NCBI RefSeq assembly: GCF_024679245.1
Contig: NC_090183.1
Span: forward strand, 26,087,809-26,151,808
DNA length: 64,000 nucleotides
Reading direction: 5' to 3'
Origin: Pseudorasbora parva
Lineage: Eukaryota; Chordata; Actinopteri; Cypriniformes; Gobionidae
A program made the translations under genes and the position numbers. Position 1 is the stretch's first letter. Each line of letters begins with the position of its first letter. Positions 35,847 to 47,316 of the stretch are shown in pieces. The notes beneath the pieces are model-generated. The model worked only from the letters and a program-made list of their open reading frames with translations, searched no databases and had not been told where the DNA came from.

Positions 35847-36425
35847 TCATGAAATAGCGTATGTATGACACGCCAATTCGTATGCCTTTTTGGCGTGCTA
35901 GGAAGACTCATAATTGCTTTTTAGCGTGTTTATCAACGCCGTTTCATTCTATCCCCCTACACTGACCCTACCCCTAAACATCACACACACACAGACCCTA
36001 AACCTACCCATCACAAGAAACATTCTGCATTTTTACATTTAAAAAAAAAAAACATAATTTAGTATGTTTATAAATCCATTTACCTTGTGGACACACACAC
36101 ATATTCAGACACATTTTGAACGCGCATCTCAAACTCTTCCCTAAACCTACCCATTTGTGTATTATAAAAACAGGATATAACAGGCAGATACGACTGTAGG
36201 CACGATTTATTCAGAAAGTACAAATATCCCAAGTGTTCCGAGGCCAAACGATTGATTTGTGTGAAGAAAATCCCCAAAAGCGATCAGACCTTTGAGTGCA
36301 CCCGCCAAAGATTAATAATACATTTCAAATATTGCCGCCGGAAGAAACGTCACGTCAGCTTTGACAGCATTGGCTGTCGTGTCTCATGACCAATTGCGTC
36401 ATTAAGTCATCTTTGATTATAAAAT
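35847..36425. repeat. Dispersed repeat inserted in Tc1 copy D
   Basis: Begins near ctgatctcatgaaatagcg and includes atgacacgccaattcgtatg and ccctaaacctacccatcac. It resembles the atctcacgaaaatgcgtata start of the fold-back element at 50190-50495, so the two may be related. No clear TSD. Non-coding. Confidence 0.5.
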
Positions 36426-36773
36426 TAGAGGCTCTTTTTATACTCGATCATGTTGCCAATTGACCTAATAAGTTGCAAATTGGTCCTCCAGCTGTTCCTT
36501 TTATGTACATTTAACTTTTCCGGAATCTTATTGCTACCTGTCCCAACTTTTTTGGAATGTGTAGCTCTCATGAAATCCAAAATGAACCAATATTTGGCAT
36601 GACATTTCAAAATGTCTCACTTTCAACATTTGATGTTATCTATATTTTATTCTGAATAAAACATAAGTTTATGATATTTGTAAATTATTGCATTCCTTTT
36701 TTCACAATTTGTATAGTGTCGCAATTTTTTTGGAATTGGGTTTGTAAAACACACATTCTAATTTCAATGTTGT

Positions 36774-36775
<2 letters not shown>

Positions 36776-36804
<29 letters not shown>
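36776..36804. repeat. Poly(T)29 tract
   Basis: A homopolymer of 29 T. It could be the tail of an antisense retroposed sequence, but the sequence to its right has no recognisable source. Confidence 0.9.
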
Positions 36805-38900
36805 GGAAATTTCTGCTAACAGTTTGTTTCATACATTCAGTTTAACAACATTAAATGAAATTAAAGGAGGCTAAACTATCATTCAACTGAACTGTGAATG
36901 TATATTTTAAACATTTAACTTATGTTCTTACTCTGTCCATGCAATAATTGCATGTTGTTTCTAATGTATTTACTTTAACTTCTCAAGTAATGTCAATGGT
37001 ATTACCTAAAATCAAAAATTATTGCTATGGACAAAATTATTCAGTATCACTTTATATTGGTATGTAGTAGCTACATGTTCCTATAACATTGTCTCTAATA
37101 AATTATATGCCCTTGTAAAATACATTTTTACCCTGCTCTATTCTCTTCCTCCTCCTCCTCATTTCAGCACAACATGTGCAAGAAGCCTTTTGCAAGCAGT
37201 CATCAAATAAGAACAGAAATGAATGGAATGCTTTGCCCATTTCTCATCTACCAAAGCAGAGAATGTCACAAAACAGCATTGAAATATAGATAGCATGATT
37301 TTAAAAACTTCAGATGTTTAAGAGCCTGGTAAAGGCACGTAGGAATTTTTGCTGTTCTTCCATGCTCTCAAGCATTGGACTCTACGGAATTACCTAATGA
37401 CAATAAGAGAGAAAAGTATACAATACATTGACATCTGTAGAAGAAACTTGAAGTCCATACTTGTTATTTACCATGGCTGATCTTGTCTATGCATTGAATT
37501 TTATACATTTTACTGGAAAAAAAAGGTTGCAGAGTGCAGACCTTTGCATTAGTAAATGTTATTTTAAAAATTATTATACTTATGAATCAGTTACATTTAC
37601 CAAGCACAGAGTACTCTATTAAATTCAATAAAACATATTATATGCAAGATGATAAGTAATGTTGACAGCTTTGTGAAAAAGAGCAGTTTCATCAAAGCCT
37701 ATGAGGTCATTTCAATGCCACCTCCTCAAATAGATGGTTTGTTGATGCATATGATCTTGTTTTCTGACAGATACCATCACCAAATGACATTCGGTGACTC
37801 ACATATATCATATGTGGTAATGCACCATCAGTAATAGACAAGAGAGCTTCTTCCCACTCCCTTAACACTTAACTCCATTCAACCCCTGTTTATCAACTTA
37901 ATTATCCTTCTATCTGCAAGTGAAATACACACGGCTGCCTCATTCTCCAAGATATCCCAATGTAAAAGATGAAAGCAAAGGGTGAAAGGTGTGCAGGCGG
38001 GAGAACGTGGGATGGAGAAGGAGTCAAAGTGTTTCATTTATAACCAGAAAGAGGCCCTCAGAGAGCATTTATCCATAATGGGGAAATAATGAAGAAAGAT
38101 TAAAGCCCTCTGGGACATTTTCGTTTTTTTCTCTAAATGATCATAACGTACCCCCGTTCGTCACAATGGACTCGAAGGGATCTTCAGACACCATTATATG
38201 GCCAAAAATGAGCCCTGGCAAAAGCGAGAGTCACTCCGTCAGTTAAATGCAGGCTGTAGCAACATCGGTGAAAGGCTTACCTGTGAATTAAGAGCAGCAG
38301 CTTTTGTCTCCCTTGTTTGGTAGTAGAAAACACCAGAATGGGGTCTATTTCCTGAGTGATTCGAGGTGAGTTAGGAGGTTCAATTGAACCTATCATTATG
38401 GAAATGATTAGTTTAATGCCAGCAGGTGTGTTCAATAAGGACTTGAATAAGGATCTTTGGAGAGCTCTCTACAACTTAACCCCTGACAGAACTATTTCTG
38501 TTCGGAAGAAGCAAGGTCTGTTCAATAGAGGTTTAAGAGCAAAAGAGAACAACCAAATGAAGAAATAAAGCATAATGCACCAAAATGATAGCATCATAAC
38601 AGGAGGAACTGCATAAAGGCTTTGAGATATAATATATGGTTATTTCTTTTTTCTTTTTTATTAAAACATCTACCATGCCTAGTTGTAGCTACTTTTTAAG
38701 AGCTTTTCATAAATAGACTTAGTTTGTCTGTAGGAAGTAAAACAAAAATATATATTTTTTTATTTTGACGGCTGCAACACACTCCAATAAAATTCAAACA
38801 GAGGCAAACTAAAAGTGAAAGATTGTAGATTATAATATCAAAGTTAACTTTTGAAACAGTCCACAATAAATAAGCAGGTGAATAAAAGGAGCATCCACAG
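36805..38900. other. Second repeat-poor island
   Basis: About 2.1 kb with no recognised transposon ends and no protein-like ORF. The segment 37860-38110 is more balanced in composition and includes aagaggccctcagagagcat and gccctctgggacattttcg. I cannot assign a function. Confidence 0.4.
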
Positions 38901-39285
38901 CTCAGTCTTTGTCAGCAAAGATGGGTAATGGCTCCCTGGAGTTCCAATCCGTGTAGGGAAGTGGTCGCCAACAGTTTGTTTTTATTTTATTTTTATTTAT
39001 TTTTCAAAATTGGCCTGCACCCGCAGCCAGATTATTGTGATAGCAGCAGGTTCCCTTTCAATCAGTCACGTTCAACATACGTTGGAACTGACCGAAGAAT
39101 TGGTCTCTAAAGTCAGATCACAATTCGTCGGAACTACGTCTCCATTCCCTCCTTCAGGGAACGAGGGTTACATACGTAAACGAGACGTTCTGAAATATAT
39201 CTGTCATGATAATGTAAAGGAGGTAAGCAAGTAAGAGCTGTGCAGGTAAACTACCCTTATGTCAAGAGATGCTCTAGTGGCTTGA
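38901..39285. repeat. Dispersed fish repeat (gaacgagggttacatacgta type)
   Basis: 39048-39190 contains the phrases gttccctttcaatcagtcac and gaacgagggttacatacgta with inverted gttcc/ggaac elements. I recognise this from general knowledge as a common cyprinid dispersed sequence. Non-coding. Confidence 0.45.
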
Positions 39286-39293
39286 GCTGGAGG

Positions 39294-39967
39294 TAGGGGT
39301 CTGACGGTTAGTATATAACTGTGAGACCGACGGTTATAGTTAAACACCGTCATTAGAACTCTATAACCGCCAAAACCGTGTTATTCAAATATTTTTTACA
39401 AAAATAAAATAAAATAAAAAGATGCACTCCGGGGGGAAATTGTATCAGCTGACGAGAGAAACGGAGGCGGAGTTAGTGGTGCTTCGGAGGCTGCTACTGC
39501 TGGAGGTGATTCGGGAGAAATCTGACAAATCTTGGAGACCATCATCTCCTTAATAAACGGAGGTCTGAAATCTCTGCCCCTTTACCGATCAGAGCGCGCG
39601 CTGACACAGAGTAACCCGCTATCTTCAAGAACAACCCGCGCTTACAATGAGTTAACCCGCTATCTCCAAATCTGATCTCCTATCAGACAAACTGAAAGCT
39701 GTGATGATTGCATATAGTGGCACTTCATATCGATTAAGTTGATAACCTGCAGTTTCAAACATTTGGTTAACAATTTATTTTCCCATACAGGCTGTGGCCT
39801 GAGTCCTGTTTATGACTGTCAGACTGTTAATGCATTTTTTATTCAAACTAAGTTGTCCTATAACAGACGAACATAACCCCCCCCCAATGTGACGGTTATG
39901 TTACGAACCGTCACATTTGACTCACATCATAACCGTCATCACCAATTCTGAAACTGGCACACCCCTA
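39294..39967. mobile_element. Non-autonomous hAT element
   Basis: The ends read TAGGGGTCTGACGG and CTGGCACACCCCTA. Subterminal gacggttat and ataaccgtc blocks are inverted. Flanking gctggagg (39286-39293) and gctagagg (39968-39975) form an 8-bp duplication with one mismatch. 674 bp, non-coding. Confidence 0.85.
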
Positions 39968-39975
39968 GCTAGAGG

Positions 39976-40090
39976 GTGTAGCCTTTAGCCTCATTGTTAC
40001 AGCGTCAGACTCGCACATGGAAAGACCCGAGTTTGAGCACTGCTAGTAGCGGGTGGTGCGAACCAGAGGGATTACAACAATAGTTACGCA
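39976..40090 (+). repeat. tRNA-like SINE head (fragment)
   Basis: The segment with gcctttagcctcattgttac, then cgtcagactcgcacatgg and gacccgagtttgagcactgc, has the order and spacing of a tRNA-derived SINE promoter. It was split from its left flank by the hAT insertion at 39294. Confidence 0.4.
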
Positions 40091-40367
40091 CAATTAGTTT
40101 GTCTTTAGTGATTTTCCCTTCAAAAAAGGTATGAGAACGTTTTTGCTGCAATGTTTTATTTTAGGATGAATTGAGAGCTTTTCATTTGAAAAGTTCTGAA
40201 AGATATTCAAAAGTCTGTGGAATGGATCGCTAGACACACCTCTAAAAGAGCCTTCATGAAATGTGTATGATAAAACGAACAGTCCACCATTGAAATGTCT
40301 GCTTATAACGCGGGGCCTCAGCACCAACACGTGAGCAATAACAAACCATTTTCAGCTTCCTTTTTAA

Positions 40368-40589
40368 TCAAAAATATTGACAAGACAACCAGCAACAAAA
40401 TGTGCCATGCTCCTTCATCTCGTGGTGCCGTCTTATATTATATTCTTTACAAACAGCGACAACTTCATTGCAGATAAGACACACTGGCTTTGCATTCACA
40501 AAACCAGGTAGGATGAACGCATAACGTTCTTGCTTGTATGCCCTATTTTCACTGTCTTTAGACTCTTTGACAGTGCCATTTTCTCTCAC
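40368..40589 (-). pseudogene. hAT-type transposase fragment with zinc finger
   Basis: The minus-strand frame includes KQERYAFILPGF, VCLICNEVVAVCKEYNIRRH and HEMKEHG. Cys37-x2-Cys40 with histidines at 55/56 and 61 fits the BED-like finger at the N-terminus of the hAT transposases from which vertebrate GTF2IRD2/ZBED-type proteins derive. Only about 73 residues are open; the frame then reads CCWLSCQYF and stops, with no dimerisation or catalytic region. A TTAA element begins 9 bp upstream of the start on this strand, which may have cut the gene. Confidence 0.65.
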
Positions 40590-40597
40590 TGGCTAGC

Positions 40598-41354
40598 TTA
40601 AAGGCCCACTGAAATCAAAATTTAAGTTGTTTAGCTTTTAGTATGACTGTGTTAGCCTTAAATTTATGAATAAACTGGTATGTTCCAAAACAATGACAAA
40701 ATTAGCATTTAGGAGATATAAGCATTCAAAATGTACAGTCTCTTACTTCCGTTAAAACAAATCTCAGATTTTGATGACATCATCGCAGACTTCACCTTCT
40801 CGTCAAATCTTCTGTCCAATCAAAATGCTCTCTGGAATCTAAAGCCCAAATCGGTCAGTTGTTAACACACATTTACTAATTTCTACATGGTGAAAGGCAC
40901 ATAGCACACTATATATGCGATAGAAAACGATTCAGTGTAAATATGCTTTCATTTGAGGCGAATGAAATCTGTTTTCACGTTAGTTTCACACACCGCAACA
41001 GCACACACACACCAACGGCTCTGGTCTAAATTTAGACTACAGACACGAGAGCCCAGCGCGGATCATATGCGCAAGTCCGCGCAGACAACAAACACATCGG
41101 ACCCATTTGAATTCTGCACAGAATGCTGCATTTCAAAGCGATATGGAGGAGATTATGATGATAAACAGTGTTAGAGGAAACTCGCTTAACTAAACAGAAA
41201 AGTCTGCTCTAGTCAAACTGTGATATTAACGAAACGCTATTGGCTGTTTCAAAAAAGGGTAGGAGCTGCTAACAGCTGGAGCCGTTTCAGGGGAAATCAC
41301 GTCAACACATTGAATAATGCAGGCGCATTCCAAAGCACTTCAGTGGGCCTTTAA
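40598..41354. mobile_element. TTAA-flanked (Kolobok-like) non-autonomous element
   Basis: The perfect termini are TTAAAGGCCCACTGAA and TTCAGTGGGCCTTTAA, with TTAA at 40598-40601 and 41351-41354. 757 bp. The ORF at 40953-41174 has no family signature. Confidence 0.85.
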
Positions 41355-41975
41355 ATTTAATATTGTACCTCCAGCATGCAAACAATAAAAAAAATGCAGT
41401 TTAATAGCCTGCGTGAGGATGCCAAGGAATAATTCTAAATGTAAAAGTAGGCTACGTCAAATAATTATTACAATAAGTTAGGCTCCATTGTGTAAGCTAA
41501 TTCAAATACACATTTATTCTTCACAATATGGAAAGAGGAAATAAAATATAGTTTGTTAAGAGCATGACTCTTACCATCAATGGGCTTTTTTAAGTCCTCT
41601 TTTAGTAGTTATTTTTATCCATTCCACATCTCCCACATATGTGTTTTAGCAAGGCGTTCTGTGTTGCAAGTTGGTGAATGAAGATAATTGACAGGTTACG
41701 CGTCACTACTGTAACAGAGCAACAGCTCACTGCCAGTTACAAAAGACACTGTAACAGTATGTCAGGCAATTCTAGTTGTATTTTTCATCAATATATTTCT
41801 TAAATGATCTAGTGAATTTTGGGGTTAAATCATACCTATATAACGTATTGTTATATTTTATAGACAATTCATCAATTAGGCTAGATATTTACCATCTTAT
41901 GGTCTGCAAAATTGGATGTTTTAAAAAAAAAAACTGACAAAAACTATAATTGTTAGGGCTGAAAAAAATTACGAT
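41355..41975. other. No feature recognised
   Basis: AT-rich sequence. It may be the continuation of the hAT relic at 40368, but no further protein similarity is visible. Confidence 0.4.
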
Positions 41976-42547
41976 ATATACAACGATCAGGCATAACATT
42001 AGGACAACCTTCCTAAAATTGTATTGGTCCCCCTTTTGCTGTCCAAACAGCTTTGACCTGTCGAGGCTCCACTAGACCCCTGAAGGTGTGCTGTGGTATC
42101 TGGCACCAAGATGTTAAATGTCCTTTAAGTCCTGTAAGATACAAGTGGGGCCTACATGGATGTGACTTTTTTGTTCAGCGCATCCCCCTGATGGATTGAG
42201 ATCTGGGGAATTTGGAGGCCAAATCAACACCTCAAACTAGTTATTGTTCTCCTCAAACCATTACTGAACAATTGCTTTGTGGCAGGGCACATTATCCTGC
42301 TGAAAGAGGCCACAGCCACCAGGGAATACCATTTTTTCCCATAGTGCATCCTGGTGAAATGTGTTCCCTAGCTAAGCGAAACACACGCACCCGGCCATCC
42401 ACATGATGTAAAAGAAAACGTTATTCATCAGACAAGGCCACCTTCTTGCATTGCTCCTTGGTCTAATTCTGATGCTCACTTGCCTACTGTTGGCGCTTTT
42501 CAGTTATTGACTTCACCTGTCACAATGTTATGCCTGATTGGTGTATA
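41976..42547 (-). mobile_element. Internally deleted Tc1/mariner-type element
   Basis: The inverted termini are CAACGATCAGGCATAACATT and AATGTTATGCCTGATTGGTG, next to TATA at both edges. The interior retains antisense transposase fragments, for example tggattgagatctggggaat, the complement of the Pro-Asp-Leu-Asn-Pro-like catalytic region. More than half of the gene is missing compared with a full family member. No usable ORF. Confidence 0.75.
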
Positions 42548-42940
42548 ACATTAATATAAGTGATCACTCAGATTTAGACCTACCTATATTGTCTTTATAT
42601 AAAGTGTTCACAGGCAAATTTGCTTCATGTATTTCCCCGGCGTCGAAATCAGGCTTATAAATGTCAGGAAACGACTGCATGTCAATATTCATAGATCACT
42701 GGATCTTTGGTAAGTTGTAAGAACACTATATCAAGTCTTACGTTTAAACTGATAAATATAATAGTTTGTTTTACTCACATTTTCACAGTTTACCCTATTA
42801 AAACTAGACATGCAACAGTCTTTTAATAAAGGCCTTCTGAAGCTAATCGCTGTGTTTGTGTAAGAAAAATGTCCATATTTAAAACTTTATAAAGTAAATT
42901 ATCTAGCTTCAGGCTGGTCGCCTTTCGTATTTAACTTACG
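42548..42940. other. No feature recognised
   Basis: AT-rich sequence between the Tc1/mariner derivative and the long hairpin. No coding or repeat signal. Confidence 0.5.
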
Positions 42941-43063
42941 GAAAAAGTGTAGTGCCTCTAGCAGTTCAAAAATGCTTATGCTACGTCTGACAACACTGCA
43001 CACCGTTAAGCTCATCAGACATAGAGCAAGCAATTTGAACTGCTAGAGGCACTACACTTTTTC
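42941..43063. repeat. 123-nt hairpin with 30-bp perfect outer stem
   Basis: 42941-42970 and 43034-43063 are exact reverse complements (gtgtagtgcctctagcagtt in the arm). Imperfect pairing continues inward through gcttatgctacgtctga, giving arms of about 48 bases and a short loop. It could be a small fold-back MITE or a precursor-like RNA hairpin. No TSD is obvious. Confidence 0.8.
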
Positions 43064-43882
43064 TCATAATTTGAATGTTTAAAGGGGTGATGAATTAAGA
43101 AATCAACTTTCCTATGAGTCTTTGATATATAAAAGGTCAAGGTAATATAACAATATCCTATAAGTTTCAGAGCTGAAAACGTCCTTGTTAGTAAAAGAAA
43201 TGCTTTTATAGACACCAGGCCCAGAAAACTCTCAGATCAATGACGTATTAGAAGGATGAAATGCTACCGCTATGTGTGGCTGCTTCTGTAGCCCCACCCA
43301 CCGACTCGCGGAGCTAAACTGATCACGTTACTGAGCAATCCCTTACGAAACAAAAATATATTGCAATATACTAGAATTTATATTGCAATACATTAGAAAA
43401 TATATTTCAATGTATCAGAAACTTCCTCATATATTTGAAAATATATAGCAATATATGGATGGACAACCTATTGCTATATATTGATTCATATATTAAAATA
43501 CATTGATATACAAACAAAACTGAATTATTTCATGTATGTTTATTGAAACAAAGTATTTTTTGTGAGTTAAGCAAGCTCCTGCATATGTTTACAGAGGTTG
43601 ATTAACAATAGCCCAAATCAGATGGTGCATGACATTCAATATATTTTCTATATTTAGAAAATATTTCTATTAGGGCCGGGACTTTAACGCGTTAATTAAG
43701 ATTAATTAATTACGTGACGTTAACGCGTTAATTACGTGACTTTAACGCGTTAATTAATTACGCAAAAAAAAAAAAAAAAAATGTTTACCACACTTATTTT
43801 TGCACCGCGGAACGTTTTTCAATGAATGAGTTTCGACGGACCAATTATACTGGAACACCAACTAGCGCTCCGGAGTCACGAC

Positions 43883-44169
43883 CAGTGTTGCCAAGTCCGC
43901 GGTTTTCCCGCGGAATTGGGCTACTTTTAACCACTTGCCGCGGGTTGATTTTTTATTCCGCGGGTTAAAGGTTTAACATATTGCATCAGTTATATTTAGC
44001 TGAAATGGTTGTGTTGAAATAAATATTTTACTTTAGCCAATTCATATTCCACCAATGATAACAAGGATTCTAGGATGATGACATAAGCAATATCGTATCA
44101 GCATAACTGTGCTGATTAGCGCACACTTTGTGAGGTACAGTGGCACTGCTGGGCTTGTTCGCTAATGTG

Positions 44170-44201
<32 letters not shown>

Positions 44202-44576
44202 TGCGGCGCGCTGCGCGCGCACCGGCTGTTTTCGTTTCCATGGTACCTGAATGCGTGCTCTCCAGGGTTGTTGCTGGTAAATAATAATTTAAAAAATAAA
44301 TGTCATTTAATGAGGAATATCTTGCAATGTTTATTTTACATTATTTTTAATTAAGTCTATTAATTAAAATAGACTGTTTATAAATACTTACAATTATCTT
44401 TTAGTATAAATGGTGTGTAGTGCATAACACTACCATAAAATGTGTATTGGAGTGTTATATTTAGATTTTTTGGTATTGGGCTAGTTTTGGGCTAGTTGGA
44501 TTGGCCATTGGGCTACTTTTGGGCTATTTTTGATTGGCCATTGGGCTGGTTTTGTTGCGAAAACCTGGCAACCCTG
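43883..44576. mobile_element. hAT element nested in a hAT element
   Basis: The ends read CAGTGTTGCCAAGTCC and AACCTGGCAACCCTG. A perfect 8-bp duplication, gtcacgac, lies at 43875-43882 and 44577-44584. The empty site is intact on the minus strand at 31-38. 694 bp, with a TG run at 44166-44193 and repeated ttgggctac blocks near the right end. No transposase. Its terminus resembles that of the 48213 element. Confidence 0.92.
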
Positions 44577-44643
44577 GTCACGACAACAACGAACCATGTG
44601 AACATGAACGAAGCTATGGAACGAAGAAGCTGATGAGACCGCT

Positions 44644-44832
44644 TTGCTTGGCCCCGTGGATGGGAAATTTTGTTTTAAAAAACGAAAGAATGGAAGCGTC
44701 GTCAAGAGCATGGTTGTGTGCAAGCTATACAACAAGGAATTCGCGTATCACCGCAGCACATCGAGCCTCAAATATCACAAAAATGCTTTTGCTAAACTGG
44801 CAAACATGCACTGGTCTGCTGGACTGAAATAA
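44644..44832 (+). pseudogene. BED-type zinc-finger exon relic (ZBED/hAT transposase N-terminus)
   Basis: The frame reads FCFKKRKNGSVVKSMVVCKL, then YNKEFAYHRSTSSLKYHKNA. This follows the BED finger pattern of hAT transposases: VVC-x2-C, EFAYHRSTSSLKYH. The second cysteine is tyrosine here, so the finger is probably inactive. The frame stops after NMHWSAGLK, about 62 codons, with no dimerisation or DDE-containing core. The exon lies on the plus strand of the element, downstream of the nested insertion, and matches the orientation of the transposon. It would have been the DNA-binding head of the parent transposase. Confidence 0.7.
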
Positions 44833-45108
44833 ATAAACAATATTTTGTTGATTAAGCTTATGTATTCAGTCATTATTCAATGGTATACTAAAAATACATG
44901 TGAAAAATTACTTCTCATTGTTCTCAGGTCAAATATTTATATGCAATTAAAATGCGATTAATTAATTACAAAGCCTCTAATTAATTAGATGAATTTTTTT
45001 AATCGAGTCGCGGCCCTAATTTCTATATTATATTTTAATCTGTTATATTTTAAAATATATGACAGACAGTGTACATTGGATTATTTCATATTTACCATGT
45101 ATACAATA

Positions 45109-47316
45109 CAGGGCTCTACATAACGCCCATTTTGGGCGCATTTACGCCTAAAAATTACTGCGTGCGACTGTGAAAAAATATTTAGGCGCACCGGTGCGAG
45201 TGAGCTGCTCAATTCTCATGAATGGATGTGTAATACATTCGGAATGAAAACTACAACTCCCAAAGTGCATATACACAGAGAAACTGACAGGCTACGTTCC
45301 TACTGCAATCAACTGCTTTTCATGCCTTCAGTCAGCAGAATAAGTGCAAAAAAAGTGTGCGACGGACTACTCTTCGTGATCGTTTACAAAGTGAAACGTG
45401 TGTGATGACGCAGCCATGCGCACTTTACCAGACACCTCACGCTGATGATTTACAGCCAAATAAAAAAGAACTGGAAATACCACATTTGGATTATCATAAA
45501 CAAGCTCAGAAATTAGCGGATGCTTGGGGCATAAATGCTATCAAAAAATAATTTATTAATGCATTTAAAAAAAACCTTGAGTTTAATCTTTATCACACAT
45601 GCTATTTCGAAAAATACTAAATGTATACAATGAGCAAGTATATCATGAAGATTTTTCCCAAACCGTGTTTTTGTCTTATCCTGAATGAATCACGTTGGTA
45701 CTACACATAAAATAAGTGTTTATATTTCCACTTCGGATTAGCACAGTAGCCATAGACACAAGCATGCGGTTCTGTTTATGAAGCGCCAGAGCGCCAAACG
45801 TTACTACTTGCTATTGTACTGATCTTGTACAAAAATCCAATAGACAAGTTGATATTAAGTAACAACGTTTTAGCCACAACACTGTCTATTTGTGAAAATC
45901 CAAGGCATACCAGAACTGATTCGCATCTCCAAGCGATTCGATTCAAATGAATCTTGTATTTTGAACTATTCACTGAATGACTTGCCGCCACCTACTGGCG
46001 GTTCTATTTTCATATTTATACTTTGCATTGACTTTTTATTTAAAATATTTAACTTAGCTTAATTTGTACTCATTTCTAAATTCAAATACGTGTATGTAAA
46101 ACATACAACATTTACCCGCTGCATTAAATGCTTTAGGTGTTTGGTTGTTTGTGTACTGTGTGTATTTCTGCTGTACTCTAAGAAGTTAATGATAATATGT
46201 CAGAATTATGTGAATTTTGGAGTTTTAGCTTTAGTTTTAAACTATGTATATAACGGTTGTTTCTGAGTATATTTTATATTTCACATTTCAGGGTTTTGTG
46301 CTGCAATATCCTAATTGTCAAACCTTAAATAAACCCTGAACACTATGTAAATGCGTCTAAATCTCACTTCAGATTGAGCTTCTGTGCCACTTTGCTGTGC
46401 AAAGACGGATCTTTTGATGCACATCTCATTTGATTGGAAACAGTCTGATTGTGTCTAATTGTTCTAACTGAAATTATTACTTAAATTAACATTTTAAAAA
46501 CAACTTTTCTATTAATGTAAGAAATTGACAGATTGTATCAAATACATTTAATAAGATTAGAAAACAATGCTATTATAATGGTAAAAATGCCCCTGGACAT
46601 TCATTTAAAGGGGTGGTTCCGTGTTTTTTTTTCTAGGCTCGGTTGTGTTTATGGGGCACAGTCTTAATACTTTTCTTTTTTTTTCTTATATGCTTATATT
46701 CCGTATTTTTCTTATATTTTACCTTTACTCCACACCGCTGTCTCCACTGTTCTTTGAACGGCTTGTTTGCTTCCTGCTTCGAAGGCCATCCCTCCGAAAA
46801 ATGCAATGGTCTTAGATTGGTTAGATGGCCAAATGTAGTTTCATGTATTTTTATTGGCTGAAGTGCCAAGCACAGGTTGTCTGGAAACACCACGCCCCTT
46901 ACCATTACAGGGCAGAAGTCACATCTGGGGCAGTGTTTATGTTAGTAGCAAGGGTTTATGATGTCACCAACCCGGGAAGAAGCTTGTTGTAGTCCAAACC
47001 GGCTGTTTTTGTAGGCAATAAACTGCCATAACTTTAAAAGACAATATCTCTGTTTGCATTAAACTTTCAGCGCTGTAACTTTGCAGATACTGTTTATGTT
47101 CAAGCAGCGACATTACACACTAACTAAAGTTTAAAAAAAGTGAAATCGCATGCAAACACCCCTTTAAAAGGACAAATATCGTCCTGTAATATGAAAATTA
47201 TAATTGGCATGTGTTTGATGGATTAGAATGTGCTCCTAAATTTTTGACTGTGCTCCTAATTTTTTATAATTAGGAGCACAAGTGCTCCTCAAGAAAAAAG
47301 TTAGCGTAGAGCCCTG
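45109..47316. mobile_element. CAGGGCTCTAC-terminus element
   Basis: The ends read CAGGGCTCTACATAACGC and GTTAGCGTAGAGCCCTG. Flanking caata (45104-45108 and 47317-47321) is a 5-bp match; no 8-bp duplication is seen, so the class is open. 2208 bp, carrying a TTAA element at 46605-47167. The gtgctccta motifs near the right end are repeated and inverted. The ORF at 45357-45551 has no recognised family. Confidence 0.7.
46605..47167. mobile_element. TTAA-flanked (Kolobok-like) non-autonomous element
   Basis: TTAA lies at both edges, with inverted termini TTAAAGGGGTGGTTCC and AACACCCCTTTAA. 563 bp, nested in the 45109 element. Open frames over its T-rich left part are not coding. Confidence 0.75.

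Larger units (their letters stand above)
35205..36747 (-). mobile_element. Tc1/mariner-like transposon D, C-terminal side missing
   Basis: The right terminus (complement TACAAACCCAATTCC) lies at 36733-36747. The transposase relic is on the minus strand. The left side starts within the coding region, so the terminal repeat and the end of the gene are lost. A 0.58-kb segment of unrelated repeat sits at 35847-36425 and replaces part of the N-terminal coding sequence. Confidence 0.8.
43671..45018 (+). mobile_element. hAT element carrying a BED-finger exon
   Basis: The ends read TAGGGCCGGGACTTTAACGC and GAGTCGCGGCCCTA. A perfect 8-bp duplication, atttctat, lies at 43663-43670 and 45019-45026. ACGCGTTAATTAA blocks are repeated inside the left end. 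It encodes a degenerate BED finger at 44644-44832 and carries another hAT element. The window's first 206 bp are a second copy in inverse orientation. Confidence 0.9.

Noticed and set aside
45357..45551. 64-codon ORF in the CAGGGCTC element
   Set aside because: No protein family recognised and no transposase motif; too short to support a gene.
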